In this document: positions 1 to 4,821 of the stretch, piece after piece | Position numbering within the stretch: position 1 is the stretch's first letter | Layout of the letters: every line of letters starts with the position of its first letter | Assembly: GCF_039928515.1 (NCBI RefSeq) | Contig: NZ_JBDSSZ010000225.1 | Direction: 5' to 3' (one strand) | Origin: Capsulimonas sp039928515 | GTDB taxonomy: Bacteria > Armatimonadota > Armatimonadia > Armatimonadales > Capsulimonadaceae | DNA length: 15,523 nt | Position numbers and translations under genes: made by a program | Notes under the pieces: generated by a model | Database searches by the model: none | Told to the model about the DNA's origin: nothing | What the model saw: the letters and a program-made list of their open reading frames with translations, nothing else

Positions 1-425
1 AGGACATCATCGGAGCCTTTATCGAGGAATGCTGCGGACGCCATACCTACGCCGTAGTGGCTGCTGGAGACCTGTACAAAGCCTATGAAGCCTGGTGTAA
101 AGACAATGGTGAATACACGAAGTCCCAGCGCTTCTTCGGCACCTCGCTGGGGCAACGCGGCTTCGAACGCACACGGAGCAACGGAACCCATAAATGGCGT
201 GGAATTGGGCTTCTCACTGAGTCCGAACGGGAATTTGTGCAGGATCAGGACAGTGCTGCAAGTGCCCCTTTAGAGGCTGATTGGTGTAAAGTCTCCGGTC
301 TTAATTCTTCACGAGAGGACTTTACACCAAATCACGTCACTGGGGGCACTTCGGACACTGTCACCACCCAACTCTCTATTGACACTGAAACCTTATCGGA
401 CCCGAAAGAATGGGAGCTAATTTGA
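1..425 (+). CDS. P4/D5-family phage primase-helicase, C-terminal fragment
   Basis: The reading frame is open from base 3 and its start lies left of the window, so only about 140 C-terminal residues are present. The visible part reads like the winged C-terminal region of phage/plasmid P4-type (D5-like) primase-helicases: AGDLYKAYEAWCKDNGEY, then SQRFFGTSLGQRGFERTRS and HKWRGIGL. In this family that domain follows the SF3 helicase and helps bind replication-origin DNA (family knowledge); the catalytic parts are outside the window. After WRGIGL there is an atypical tail of about 70 polar residues, whose DNA contains an inverted repeat (281-330). A GTG at 57 could be mistaken for a start, but the homology runs upstream of it. 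The stop TGA (423-425) overlaps the next ATG. The assignment is confident; the tail is unexplained. Confidence 0.85.
   Translation, partial: DIIGAFIEECCGRHTYAVVAAGDLYKAYEAWCKDNGEYTKSQRFFGTSLGQRGFERTRSNGTHKWRGIGLLTESEREFVQDQDSAASAPLEADWCKVSGLNSSREDFTPNHVTGGTSDTVTTQLSIDTETLSDPKEWELI
281..330. repeat. 13-bp perfect inverted repeat inside the primase tail
   Basis: TTGGTGTAAAGTC at 281-293 is matched by its exact reverse complement GACTTTACACCAA at 318-330, separated by 24 bases. A third related copy, TGGTGTAAAGAC, lies at 93-104 in the conserved part of the gene. The arms are AT-richer than the surrounding sequence. It could be an operator or a replication-protein site embedded in the coding sequence, or a by-product of duplication in the tail. 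The repeat is directly visible; any role is inference. Confidence 0.6.
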
Positions 426-949
426 TGGGAACGAAAACCGAAAAAGCGCCAAAGACATTGATTCCCGCCAGGTCGCCTAAGAGCATGGTCCTTTCGACGC
501 TCGAAGACGTGCTTCAGCACTACGCGGCCGGGGGGATCCAGTTCGCTCTGCGCGACGGCGGGCAGCTGGGCATTCGCGACCCTGAGAAGATCATGCCCGG
601 ATGGCTGCGGGACTGGACCCGGCACCACAAGGACGCGCTGACGCGGCTCGCCGATCGCCGCGCCAAGAAACGCACGATCGAGCGCAACTTGACCGCCCTG
701 CGCTTCGCCGCCGGGCTGGGCGAGCGGGGCCGAGAGCAAAGCCTGCTGCTGGTCCATCGCCAGCTCTGCTACTTCGAGGCGAAGCTTGCGACGATCGACG
801 ATCCCGAGGACGTCTTCAGCGACGGCGACGCGAACTGTTTGTGGGCGAATTACGCGGAGCTGATCGAAGACGCGGGACGCTACCCGATCCCTATGGACGA
901 TCCGCGCCCTCGAACCTCAGACGGGATGCTGAAGAAGAAAGAGGGGTGA
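425..949 (+). CDS. Small protein with TubC N-terminal docking-like domain
   Basis: This 174-residue protein starts at the ATG (425) that overlaps the primase stop as TGATG. GGGAG at 412-416 is well placed as a ribosome binding site, so I prefer this start to the in-frame ATG at 410. Residues about 24-76 (LSTLEDVLQHYAAGGIQFAL, RDGGQLGIRDPEKIMPGWLR, then HHKDALTRL) match the pattern of the TubC N-terminal docking fold: an LxxLxxxGIxxxxxxGxLxxxxP core followed by a helix ending in xKxxLxxLL. That fold is best known from synthase docking, but similar small domains also occur in phage and plasmid proteins beside primases (recollection of families, not a search). The C-terminal half is charged and contains ATIDDPEDVF and a lysine-rich end. 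A role as a partner or adaptor of the primase is inferred from position alone. Confidence 0.6.
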   Translation: MGTKTEKAPKTLIPARSPKSMVLSTLEDVLQHYAAGGIQFALRDGGQLGIRDPEKIMPGWLRDWTRHHKDALTRLADRRAKKRTIERNLTALRFAAGLGERGREQSLLLVHRQLCYFEAKLATIDDPEDVFSDGDANCLWANYAELIEDAGRYPIPMDDPRPRTSDGMLKKKEG

Positions 950-961
950 GGAGGATACCGT

Positions 962-1013
962 AACCCCATGCACGCTCCCTCCCCCGGGAAACCCCATGTA
1001 CGTGCGCCCGGGA
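962..1013. repeat. Two imperfect tandem repeats
   Basis: The unit begins AACCCCATG(C/T)ACG and ends CCCGGGA. Copy one spans 962-989 and copy two 990-1013; copy two is four bases shorter in the middle. Both ends of the unit are conserved while the centre varies. They could be iteron-like protein-binding repeats, but only two copies are present. Confidence 0.5.
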
Positions 1014-1039
1014 GACGAAGAGAGGGGAGAGCAGCCACC

Positions 1040-1071
1040 CGTGAGCCTTTGAGCGCGCTTGAGGGCTCACG
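1040..1071. other. 32-base quasi-palindrome / stem-loop
   Basis: The outer arms CGTGAGCC (1040-1047) and GGCTCACG (1064-1071) are perfectly complementary. The sequence between continues the symmetry almost to the centre, with G-T mismatches only at 1048/1063, 1050/1061 and 1051/1060. As DNA it could be a protein-binding palindrome, and as RNA it would fold into one long hairpin. No T-run follows, so it is not a standard intrinsic terminator. Confidence 0.5.
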
Positions 1072-1167
1072 CGTGTGCGCAGGGGACGAGGGGCGATTGT
1101 GATAGTGGTGGCGATCAGGACGCTACCGCGCCGCCTGTGGGCTTTGGGATCGAGGGCGGCGCCCCTA

Positions 1168-1179
1168 CATATCGATATG
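1168..1179. other. 12-bp perfect palindrome CATATCGATATG
   Basis: A perfect AT-rich palindrome 21 bp upstream of the 16-bp palindrome at 1201-1216 and 54 bp upstream of the next start codon. It could be an operator or part of a promoter. Evidence is symmetry and position only. Confidence 0.35.
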
Positions 1180-1200
1180 ACGCATAGCGTAATGTGCGGG

Positions 1201-1216
1201 TATTCCGCGCGGAATA
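1201..1216. promoter_or_regulatory. 16-bp palindrome TATTCCGCGCGGAATA (copy 1 of 3)
   Basis: A perfect palindrome ending 17 bases before the start codon at 1234 and just upstream of its AGGAG. Near-identical 16-mers occur at 5124-5139 and 13285-13300, also in short gaps between genes. The shared sequence is TATYCCGCGCGGRATA. Repetition upstream of three gene groups suggests a phage operator or another repeated control element; a folded RNA element is the alternative. Function is inferred. Confidence 0.55.
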
Positions 1217-1233
1217 GAAAAGGAGACGGATCA

Positions 1234-1689
1234 ATGTTAGAAACGAAAGCGGCGCTTCGGGAGCGCCTGGCGGAAGCGGAAAAGCAGCTCGCGGAAGCGA
1301 AGTCGGAGAACGAAGCCCGCTGCGAGTCGTTCGATGACACCATGAACGATCTGTGGGCGCTGATCGATCCGGACGGGGAGCCGGATACGTGGACCGGCCC
1401 GGATCATGTGGTGCGCTGCGTTACCAGCCTGGTCCAGATCAAGGATGCGAGGATCGCGGCGATTACCTTCCAAAACACAGACTTGGAGAGGTTCGTGCGT
1501 GAAGTGGCGGTGATGCGTCTGGGCTGTTCGGAGACGGATCCGCACTTCGATTATATCGCTTACACGTATGCGGCGATCGACCGGCTGACAGACCGGGCGG
1601 AGGCGGCGGAAGCGACGCTGCGCCTGCATAGCCGTCCAGGCGCTCGACGGACGTCGGGGAGCATTATCACGAAGGGAGTGACGGCGTAA
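1234..1689 (+). CDS. Hypothetical early phage protein with N-terminal coiled coil
   Basis: 151 residues. The start is the ATG at 1234, eight bases after AGGAG (1221-1225); the frame stays open further upstream, but that part overlaps the palindromic region and has no ribosome binding site. Residues about 5-30 (KAALRERLAEAEKQLAEAKS) form an obvious coiled coil, followed by an acidic segment with WALIDPDGEPDTWTGPDHV. A second helical stretch, DRLTDRAEAAEATLRLH, lies near the C-terminus. I recognise no catalytic motif or family. It opens a run of overlapping genes: its TAA overlaps the next ATG as TAATG. Probably an accessory early protein; function unknown. Confidence 0.7.
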   Translation: MLETKAALRERLAEAEKQLAEAKSENEARCESFDDTMNDLWALIDPDGEPDTWTGPDHVVRCVTSLVQIKDARIAAITFQNTDLERFVREVAVMRLGCSETDPHFDYIAYTYAAIDRLTDRAEAAEATLRLHSRPGARRTSGSIITKGVTA

Positions 1690-2162
1690 TGGCAGGTCTA
1701 GACGTATGCAAAATCAAGATGGCTCTTGATGTGACGGAGGTCGCCGAGTTCGGCGCCATTGTCCGCAAGGCGGCGCTGGTGGACGCGGTCCAGCGTGAGT
1801 GTGTGGAGCTGGTCCGGCAGCGCACGGAGTCGGCAGCGGCCGCGCAGGCGCTGGGCGAGGCGTGGGAGGACCTTGAAGCGTTTTGGAGATACGGTCAGCC
1901 AGGCGGGGAACAGGGCTTCGCCTGGCGTCTGCATCTCGTCAGAGAGGCGCTCGCGAAGATCGTGGATCCGCCAATCGTTGGTCCGTACTGCATCCAGTGG
2001 TACGACGGCGAGCCGGAAACAGAGGACGATGTTGAGGACATCGATGACGAGCTTCCGCCCTGCGAGCGCTGTTCGGTTCCGTGCGCTCCGCAGTTCTGTC
2101 CGCTGGGCGGCAAGTGGCGTGAGGCGAATGGCATAACCGAGGAGGATGACCATGTTGGTTGA
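1689..2162 (+). CDS. Hypothetical protein with C-terminal four-cysteine cluster
   Basis: 157 residues, starting at an ATG overlapping the previous stop, with GGGAG at 1674-1678 upstream. The N-terminal two thirds are predicted mostly helical by eye (VRKAALVDAVQRECVELVRQ, then ALGEAWEDLEAFWRYGQ). After an acidic linker (about residues 108-122) comes a compact cluster, C125-x2-C128-x3-C132-x4-C137, which could bind zinc or an iron-sulphur centre. I do not recognise the family. It overlaps the next gene by about ten bases, so it is probably co-translated. The metal site is inference from spacing only. Confidence 0.65.
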   Translation: MAGLDVCKIKMALDVTEVAEFGAIVRKAALVDAVQRECVELVRQRTESAAAAQALGEAWEDLEAFWRYGQPGGEQGFAWRLHLVREALAKIVDPPIVGPYCIQWYDGEPETEDDVEDIDDELPPCERCSVPCAPQFCPLGGKWREANGITEEDDHVG

Positions 2163-2505
2163 AATCGCTGGCTGGACTGTGCTGCGCGACGAAACCGATT
2201 TCCAGGAGTTCGTAGCGGCGAACTCCACATCGCACCGCGAGGGCGTGCCAACCTTCCCGTGCATGGTGAATGCGCGGTTTGACGCCTGTGAGGAGACGTT
2301 CTATGCCTACATCTACCCTTCTCAGTTGACGGAGATGTTCCGCCACATGTGGGAGGCGATCGTCGGAGGGGAGCGATTGCCAGGCGTCCCGATAATCGGC
2401 GTGGACCTGGCTGCACTGGGTGGCGATTATTCAGCAAGCCCCATGGGGCGTATTGGCCCCGATGTACGCGCTGGGACAGAAGAGGAAGCAAATGCCGAAG
2501 GGTAA
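2152..2505 (+). CDS. Hypothetical small phage protein
   Basis: 117 residues. Two ATGs are possible, at 2146 and 2152. The second is six bases downstream of GAGGAGG (2139-2145) and is preferred, because the first sits directly on that ribosome binding site. The protein begins MLVEIAGWTVLRDETDFQEF, has mixed hydrophobic and acidic content, and ends in a polar acidic tail. No membrane segment, cysteine cluster or known motif is visible. It overlaps its neighbours on both sides (2152-2162 and 2492-2505), so it belongs to the same early operon. Function unknown. Confidence 0.6.
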   Translation: MLVEIAGWTVLRDETDFQEFVAANSTSHREGVPTFPCMVNARFDACEETFYAYIYPSQLTEMFRHMWEAIVGGERLPGVPIIGVDLAALGGDYSASPMGRIGPDVRAGTEEEANAEG

Positions 2506-3169
2506 TGGCTTTGACGAGGAATGGCTCCGGAACCTGCCGCCGAGCGTGCGAGCGCTCAACAAGGGAACGCTCCAGCAGTTCGAGCAGATGGGGCAGGCGG
2601 CGGCGAACGCTGGGAAGGTGAGCGTTTCGGAGGCTATCGACGGTATACGGGGGACCGTGCAGCAAGGAAACGATACAACGCCATCGCCGGGAAGGCGTCA
2701 CATAGAGTGCCTTAACCTGCCGACGACGCCGGCGGACGATCCGAAGGTCGTGAAGCGTAAGCGGCAGCTGGAGCACGCTGAGCAGTCCGCCTTCTTCACG
2801 CAGATCGAGCGCGCGATCAAGGACGGCCACGCCGACTATCAATGGATCTTCGCGATCCCGAACGGCACGGCCGCGACGCCGAGGGTGGGGGCGATGATGG
2901 TCGCCGAGGGCGTGCGCGCCGGCGTCCCTGACATCATGATCGCCTGGCCGCGCATCGATCCGAACGGCCGCGTGTGGCACGGCTGCTATATCGAGATGAA
3001 GGAGCCGCTCAACGGGGGCAAGGTCAGCGACAAGCAGCGGGACTGGCTCAGCCACCTGGCTCACGCGGGCTACAAGGTGGCTGTCTGCGACACGTGGCGC
3101 GACGCCTGGGTGTTGACGACGACGTATATGGGGTGGGCGCGTCCGGCGCCGCCCGAGGGAGAGATATGA
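2492..3169 (+). CDS. VRR-NUC domain nuclease
   Basis: 225 residues, from the ATG at 2492 with GAGGAA just upstream; a GTG at 2420 is in frame but lies deep in the previous gene. Residues about 93-205 carry the VRR-NUC signature of the PD-(D/E)xK superfamily: EHAEQSAFF (E97), AEGVRAGVPDIMIAW (D147), GCYIEMKEP (E168, K170) and SDKQRDWL (Q182). This is a metal-dependent DNase fold common next to phage primases and helicases, where a role in processing replication or recombination intermediates is usual (family knowledge). All expected active-site residues are present. The first 90 residues are polar and lack a recognisable domain. The stop overlaps the next ATG as ATGA. Confidence 0.85.
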   Translation: MPKGNGFDEEWLRNLPPSVRALNKGTLQQFEQMGQAAANAGKVSVSEAIDGIRGTVQQGNDTTPSPGRRHIECLNLPTTPADDPKVVKRKRQLEHAEQSAFFTQIERAIKDGHADYQWIFAIPNGTAATPRVGAMMVAEGVRAGVPDIMIAWPRIDPNGRVWHGCYIEMKEPLNGGKVSDKQRDWLSHLAHAGYKVAVCDTWRDAWVLTTTYMGWARPAPPEGEI

Positions 3170-3297
3170 TCAGATTTCGAAACGTGCGCTTTGTGCTCTC
3201 ATGCTATCGCCAGGCGGTTGATGGGATTTGGTTGCGCGATGACCGCCCGCGACGTCCATACCGGCGGATCGATCGCGTCACGATTTCAAAGGTTTAA
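3166..3297 (+). CDS. Small basic protein, hypothetical (43 aa)
   Basis: Starts at the ATG that overlaps the nuclease stop (ATGA), with GAGGGAGAG just upstream. Composition is strongly basic, with many arginines (RFRNVRF, WLRDDRPRRPYRRIDRV) and a tryptophan. Translational coupling, a good ribosome binding site and a distinct composition support a real gene, but it is short and I recognise no family. A nucleic-acid-binding accessory peptide is possible but speculative. Confidence 0.45.
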   Translation: MIRFRNVRFVLSCYRQAVDGIWLRDDRPRRPYRRIDRVTISKV

Positions 3298-3358
3298 CGC
3301 CGTCCTTGCCGCTTCCCGGCCGGCGGCGAGGCAGACCGAAGGCCGGAAGGAGAAACAC

Positions 3359-3547
3359 ATGAACGCCGATACAGGGCAGATTTACTATAGCGCCGAGGCA
3401 ATCGAAGCTGCTAAGGCGCGCGGCGAGCGATTGATCCCGCTGAGCCGGGACATCGCGAAGACGCTGCGCATCTCTCAGGAGACCGACGAAGAGAAGCGCG
3501 CAAGCTTCAAGGCCGTCGCGGCATCAGCACGGCGCCGGAAGCCCTAA
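3359..3547 (+). CDS. Small phage protein, hypothetical (62 aa)
   Basis: Starts at the ATG 3359, preceded by AAGGAG (3348-3352); the frame upstream to 3191 overlaps the previous small gene and is arginine/alanine-rich, so it is left out. The protein reads NADTGQIYYSAEAIEAAKAR, then RLIPLSRDIAKTLR, with a basic end ARRRKP. The opening tyrosine-containing strand plus helical body resembles many short phage early proteins, but I cannot name a family. It is followed seven bases later by a strong 26-bp palindrome. Confidence 0.55.
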   Translation: MNADTGQIYYSAEAIEAAKARGERLIPLSRDIAKTLRISQETDEEKRASFKAVAASARRRKP

Positions 3548-3553
3548 GACAGC

Positions 3554-3579
3554 CCTGGGGAGGCGATCGCCTCCCCAGG
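3554..3579. other. 26-bp perfect palindrome between two genes
   Basis: The half-site CCTGGGGAGGCGA (3554-3566) is followed immediately by its exact reverse complement (3567-3579). The centre is GGCGATCGCC. It lies seven bases after the stop at 3547 and just before AAGGAG of the next gene. As RNA it would form a very stable hairpin, but without a T-run, so a standard intrinsic terminator is unlikely. It may protect or process the mRNA, limit translation of the next gene, or bind a protein. Confidence 0.5.
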
Positions 3580-3594
3580 CAAGGAGTAACAGAA

Positions 3595-4056
3595 ATGGCG
3601 ACGTACGCTAAATCGACAGACGTTTCCCCCGAGCGATCGCGCGACGAGATCATCGCCACGCTTCAGCGCTATGGCTGCATCAAGTTTGGCTTCATGGTGG
3701 ACGGAGAGCGCGGCGTCTCAGTCGTCCAGTTCGAATTCAAGAACCGCCCGGTCCGCCTGTCCCTGCAAAAGCCGACCGAAGCCAATGACCAGATGAAGCA
3801 GCGCGCGATCGAGACGCGCCGCAGCCGCAAGCCGGCGGATATGCTGGAGCAGACCCATCGGCAGCGGTGGCGCGCGCTGAGCCTGTACGTGAAGGCGATT
3901 TGCGAGGCGATCGAAGAGCAGATCGTGACCGTCGATCAAGCCTTCCTGCCGTTCATCGTCCTGCCGAACAATCAGACCGTCGCCGAGTGGGCGGCGCCGC
4001 AGCTCGCGCAGTTTGCTCTGGAGGGCAAGAACCCGCCGTTGCTTCCTGGAGGATAG
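3595..4056 (+). CDS. Conserved phage hypothetical protein
   Basis: 153 residues, from ATG 3595 with AAGGAG at 3581-3585. The pattern resembles a conserved protein common in early regions of phages: an N-terminal EIIATLQRYGCIKFGF followed by a strand-rich segment (VVQFEFKNRPVRLSL), a central EQTHRQRWRALSLYVKAICE, and a C-terminal FLPFIVLPNNQTVAEW ending near PPLLP. The RQRWRAL helix with the later FLPFIVLPNxQTV segment is the recognisable core; from memory these proteins have no proven function. It is the fourth gene of the cassette after the nuclease. Family resemblance is good; function unknown. Confidence 0.75.
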   Translation: MATYAKSTDVSPERSRDEIIATLQRYGCIKFGFMVDGERGVSVVQFEFKNRPVRLSLQKPTEANDQMKQRAIETRRSRKPADMLEQTHRQRWRALSLYVKAICEAIEEQIVTVDQAFLPFIVLPNNQTVAEWAAPQLAQFALEGKNPPLLPGG

Positions 4057-4060
4057 ATCG

Positions 4061-4312
4061 ATGCAAGAAACGCCGTGGACACCGCCGGGCACGCTCCCGG
4101 CTTCAGAGCTCTGTTTCTACGACGAGAAGACGCTCCGGCGACTGACCAGGACCCAGGCCGCGCAGGCGTGGTGCGTTTACTCCTGGGGCATGAACGGCGG
4201 CGAGTGGCCGGCGATCAAGGAGATCATGCGTCACCGCGACGTTTCCGCCGGCACCGCGTGCAAGGCGCTCAAAGCAGCCAAGTGTAGTATTTTTTCATTA
4301 ATGAAAAAATAG
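4061..4312 (+). CDS. Short winged-helix-like DNA-binding protein, possibly truncated
   Basis: 83 residues, with GGAGG (4048-4052) eight bases before the ATG at 4061. Residues about 27-75 follow the pattern of helix-turn-helix domains in phage replication or early regulators: AAQAWCVYSWGMNGGEWPAI, then KEIMRHRDVSAGTACKALKA, with SAGTACKALKAAK as the likely recognition helix. In such proteins a wing with a GLI/GLV-type strand normally follows. Here the frame instead runs straight into an AT-rich palindrome and stops (CSIFSLMKK). This looks like a truncated or shortened domain whose end was replaced by the AT-rich intergenic element. It could still bind DNA. The domain call is moderate. Confidence 0.55.
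   Translation: MQETPWTPPGTLPASELCFYDEKTLRRLTRTQAAQAWCVYSWGMNGGEWPAIKEIMRHRDVSAGTACKALKAAKCSIFSLMKK
4288..4311. other. 24-bp perfect AT-rich palindrome over a stop codon
   Basis: The half-site TATTTTTTCATT (4288-4299) is followed by its exact reverse complement (4300-4311); the TAG of the preceding gene lies at 4310-4312. In a G+C-rich genome this AT-only stretch stands out. It ends 14 bases before the -35 of the promoter at 4326-4354, where an A-rich UP element or an operator would lie. A weak bidirectional terminator is an alternative. Confidence 0.5.
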
Positions 4313-4325
4313 TGTGCGAAACCTA

Positions 4326-4354
4326 TTGCAATCCAAACGTACGTGCGTGATAAT
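4326..4354 (+). promoter_or_regulatory. Sigma70-type promoter (TTGCAA-17-GATAAT)
   Basis: -35 TTGCAA (4326-4331) and -10 GATAAT (4349-4354) are separated by 17 bp, with an AT-rich continuation (TATATATA) after the -10 and an A-rich palindrome upstream. It is the best promoter-like sequence I find. Predicted transcription would start near 4361, at the foot of the structured region that follows. The call rests on consensus matching only. Confidence 0.5.
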
Positions 4355-4360
4355 ATATAT

Positions 4361-4475
4361 ACGCGTTTGAACGACGCTCCTGCCCTGGAGCTGCGAGAGA
4401 TAGTCATCGTGGCTCCTGGTTGTTCAAACACTGTCAATATCGCCTGGTCGCTCTGACTAGGCGAGTAACCTTTTT
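4361..4475 (+). ncRNA. Candidate structured non-coding RNA or leader RNA
   Basis: The region has no protein-coding signal but strong secondary structure. A closing stem pairs GTTTGAACGAC (4365-4375) with GTTGTTCAAAC (4419-4429), 11 pairs with one G-U. Inside, GGAGC (4387-4391) can pair either with GCTCC at 4376-4380, giving a 5-bp hairpin, or with GCTCC at 4412-4416, extending to a 10-bp stem 4387-4396/4407-4416. A further hairpin at 4441-4463 is followed by TTTTT. With a promoter upstream this could be a small phage RNA carried as an independent unit, or a cis-acting leader controlling the genes from 4537. I cannot match it to a named RNA family. tRNA was considered and does not fit. Confidence 0.4.
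4441..4475 (+). terminator. Terminator-like hairpin with delayed T-run
   Basis: CGCCTGGTC (4441-4449) pairs with GACTAGGCG (4455-4463), nine pairs with one G-T, around the loop GCTCT. TTTTT follows at 4471-4475, but seven bases separate stem and T-run, which weakens it as an intrinsic terminator. It could end the RNA starting near 4361 or act as a regulated attenuator. Confidence 0.35.
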
Positions 4476-4536
4476 CTCGTAGCCGGACCTATACGTCCCC
4501 GGTCCTACACTCGATCTCCGTCTCAATTAAACCGCC
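4476..4536 (+). other. Structured leader before the gene at 4537
   Basis: GGACC (4485-4489) can pair with GGTCC (4501-4505), flanked by GTA (4479-4481) and TAC (4506-4508). The rest, AT-richer, runs to the start codon at 4537 without a clear Shine-Dalgarno sequence. No gene is visible here. Confidence 0.3.
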
Positions 4537-4821
4537 ATGAAACCAAACTGGGATTCGCTCTTTATGGGCGGCTGTCGCCCTGCCGACGCCGCACGTCTTA
4601 TGCGTTGCTCCTGCGGCGAAGCTCGGCGCCAGCTCGACCAGGCGCGCGCGCGCTTCAACGCTGAGCGCGCCGCCGAGCGGATGCAGAACCGGGCATGCAC
4701 GGCCGTATCGAACGATGCTTCGTACGAGTCCATGCACCTGTGGGGCGTCGGCGGCTTGGGGCGCGGCGTCTCGCTGGAGAAAACCGGCGATGTGACGTTT
4801 GCGCATATGGTGGGACGCTGA
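4537..4821 (+). CDS. Hypothetical small phage protein
   Basis: 94 residues, starting MKPNWDSLFMGGCRPADAAR. No clear Shine-Dalgarno precedes the ATG, which is unusual among its neighbours and may mean translational control by the upstream structured leader; the ATG at 4564 is an alternative start, also without one. The N-terminal half has a compact helical pattern (RPADAARLMRCSCGEARRQL) reminiscent of a helix-turn-helix, followed by an arginine-rich helix (RARFNAERAAERM). The C-terminal part is polar, with GVGGLGRGVS. The stop overlaps the next ATG (TGATG). It resembles the 68-residue protein at 4910 in having a short HTH-like opening. Function unknown. Confidence 0.5.
   Translation: MKPNWDSLFMGGCRPADAARLMRCSCGEARRQLDQARARFNAERAAERMQNRACTAVSNDASYESMHLWGVGGLGRGVSLEKTGDVTFAHMVGR

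Larger units (their letters stand above)
950..1233. other. Non-coding, repeat-rich intergenic region before the early operon
   Basis: I see no convincing gene in these 284 bases; frames crossing it lack ribosome binding sites and resemble nothing. It holds two tandem imperfect repeats (962-1013), a 32-bp quasi-palindrome (1040-1071), the palindrome CATATCGATATG (1168-1179) and the 16-bp palindrome TATTCCGCGCGGAATA (1201-1216). Such a cluster after the primase and before a run of small genes fits a regulatory region with promoter and operators, or possibly an origin. No clear -35/-10 pair could be fixed. Confidence 0.5.

Noticed and set aside
57..59. GTG as the start of the first gene
   Set aside because: The frame is open to the left edge and the residues before it continue the primase domain, so it is an internal codon of a gene cut by the window.
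962..1013. CRISPR-like array
   Set aside because: Only two adjacent imperfect copies with no spacers; no Cas genes in the window.
891..1343. Open frame on the - strand across the 950-1233 gap
   Set aside because: It has Ser/Arg-rich composition and overlaps genes at both ends. The repeats in the gap explain the sequence better.
2420..2491. GTG start for the VRR-NUC gene
   Set aside because: It lies deep inside the previous gene; the ATG at 2492 has a suitable GAGGAA and the right overlap.
1895..3064. Open frame of 389 codons on the - strand
   Set aside because: It spans three coupled + strand genes including the VRR-NUC nuclease, and its Arg/His/Pro-rich translation looks like a shadow.
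4361..4430. A tRNA gene in the structured region
   Set aside because: TTCAAAC looks like a T-loop, but no matching T-stem, anticodon arm or acceptor stem can be drawn around it.
4231..4437. 68-codon open frame on the - strand across the candidate RNA
   Set aside because: It overlaps the end of the helix-turn-helix gene and the promoter and has no family resemblance; the RNA reading accounts for the complementarity.
4409..4456. GTG-started 15-codon open frame inside the candidate RNA
   Set aside because: It lies across the paired stem and the next hairpin, is very short, and its GAGAG is ten bases away. Structure is the stronger signal.
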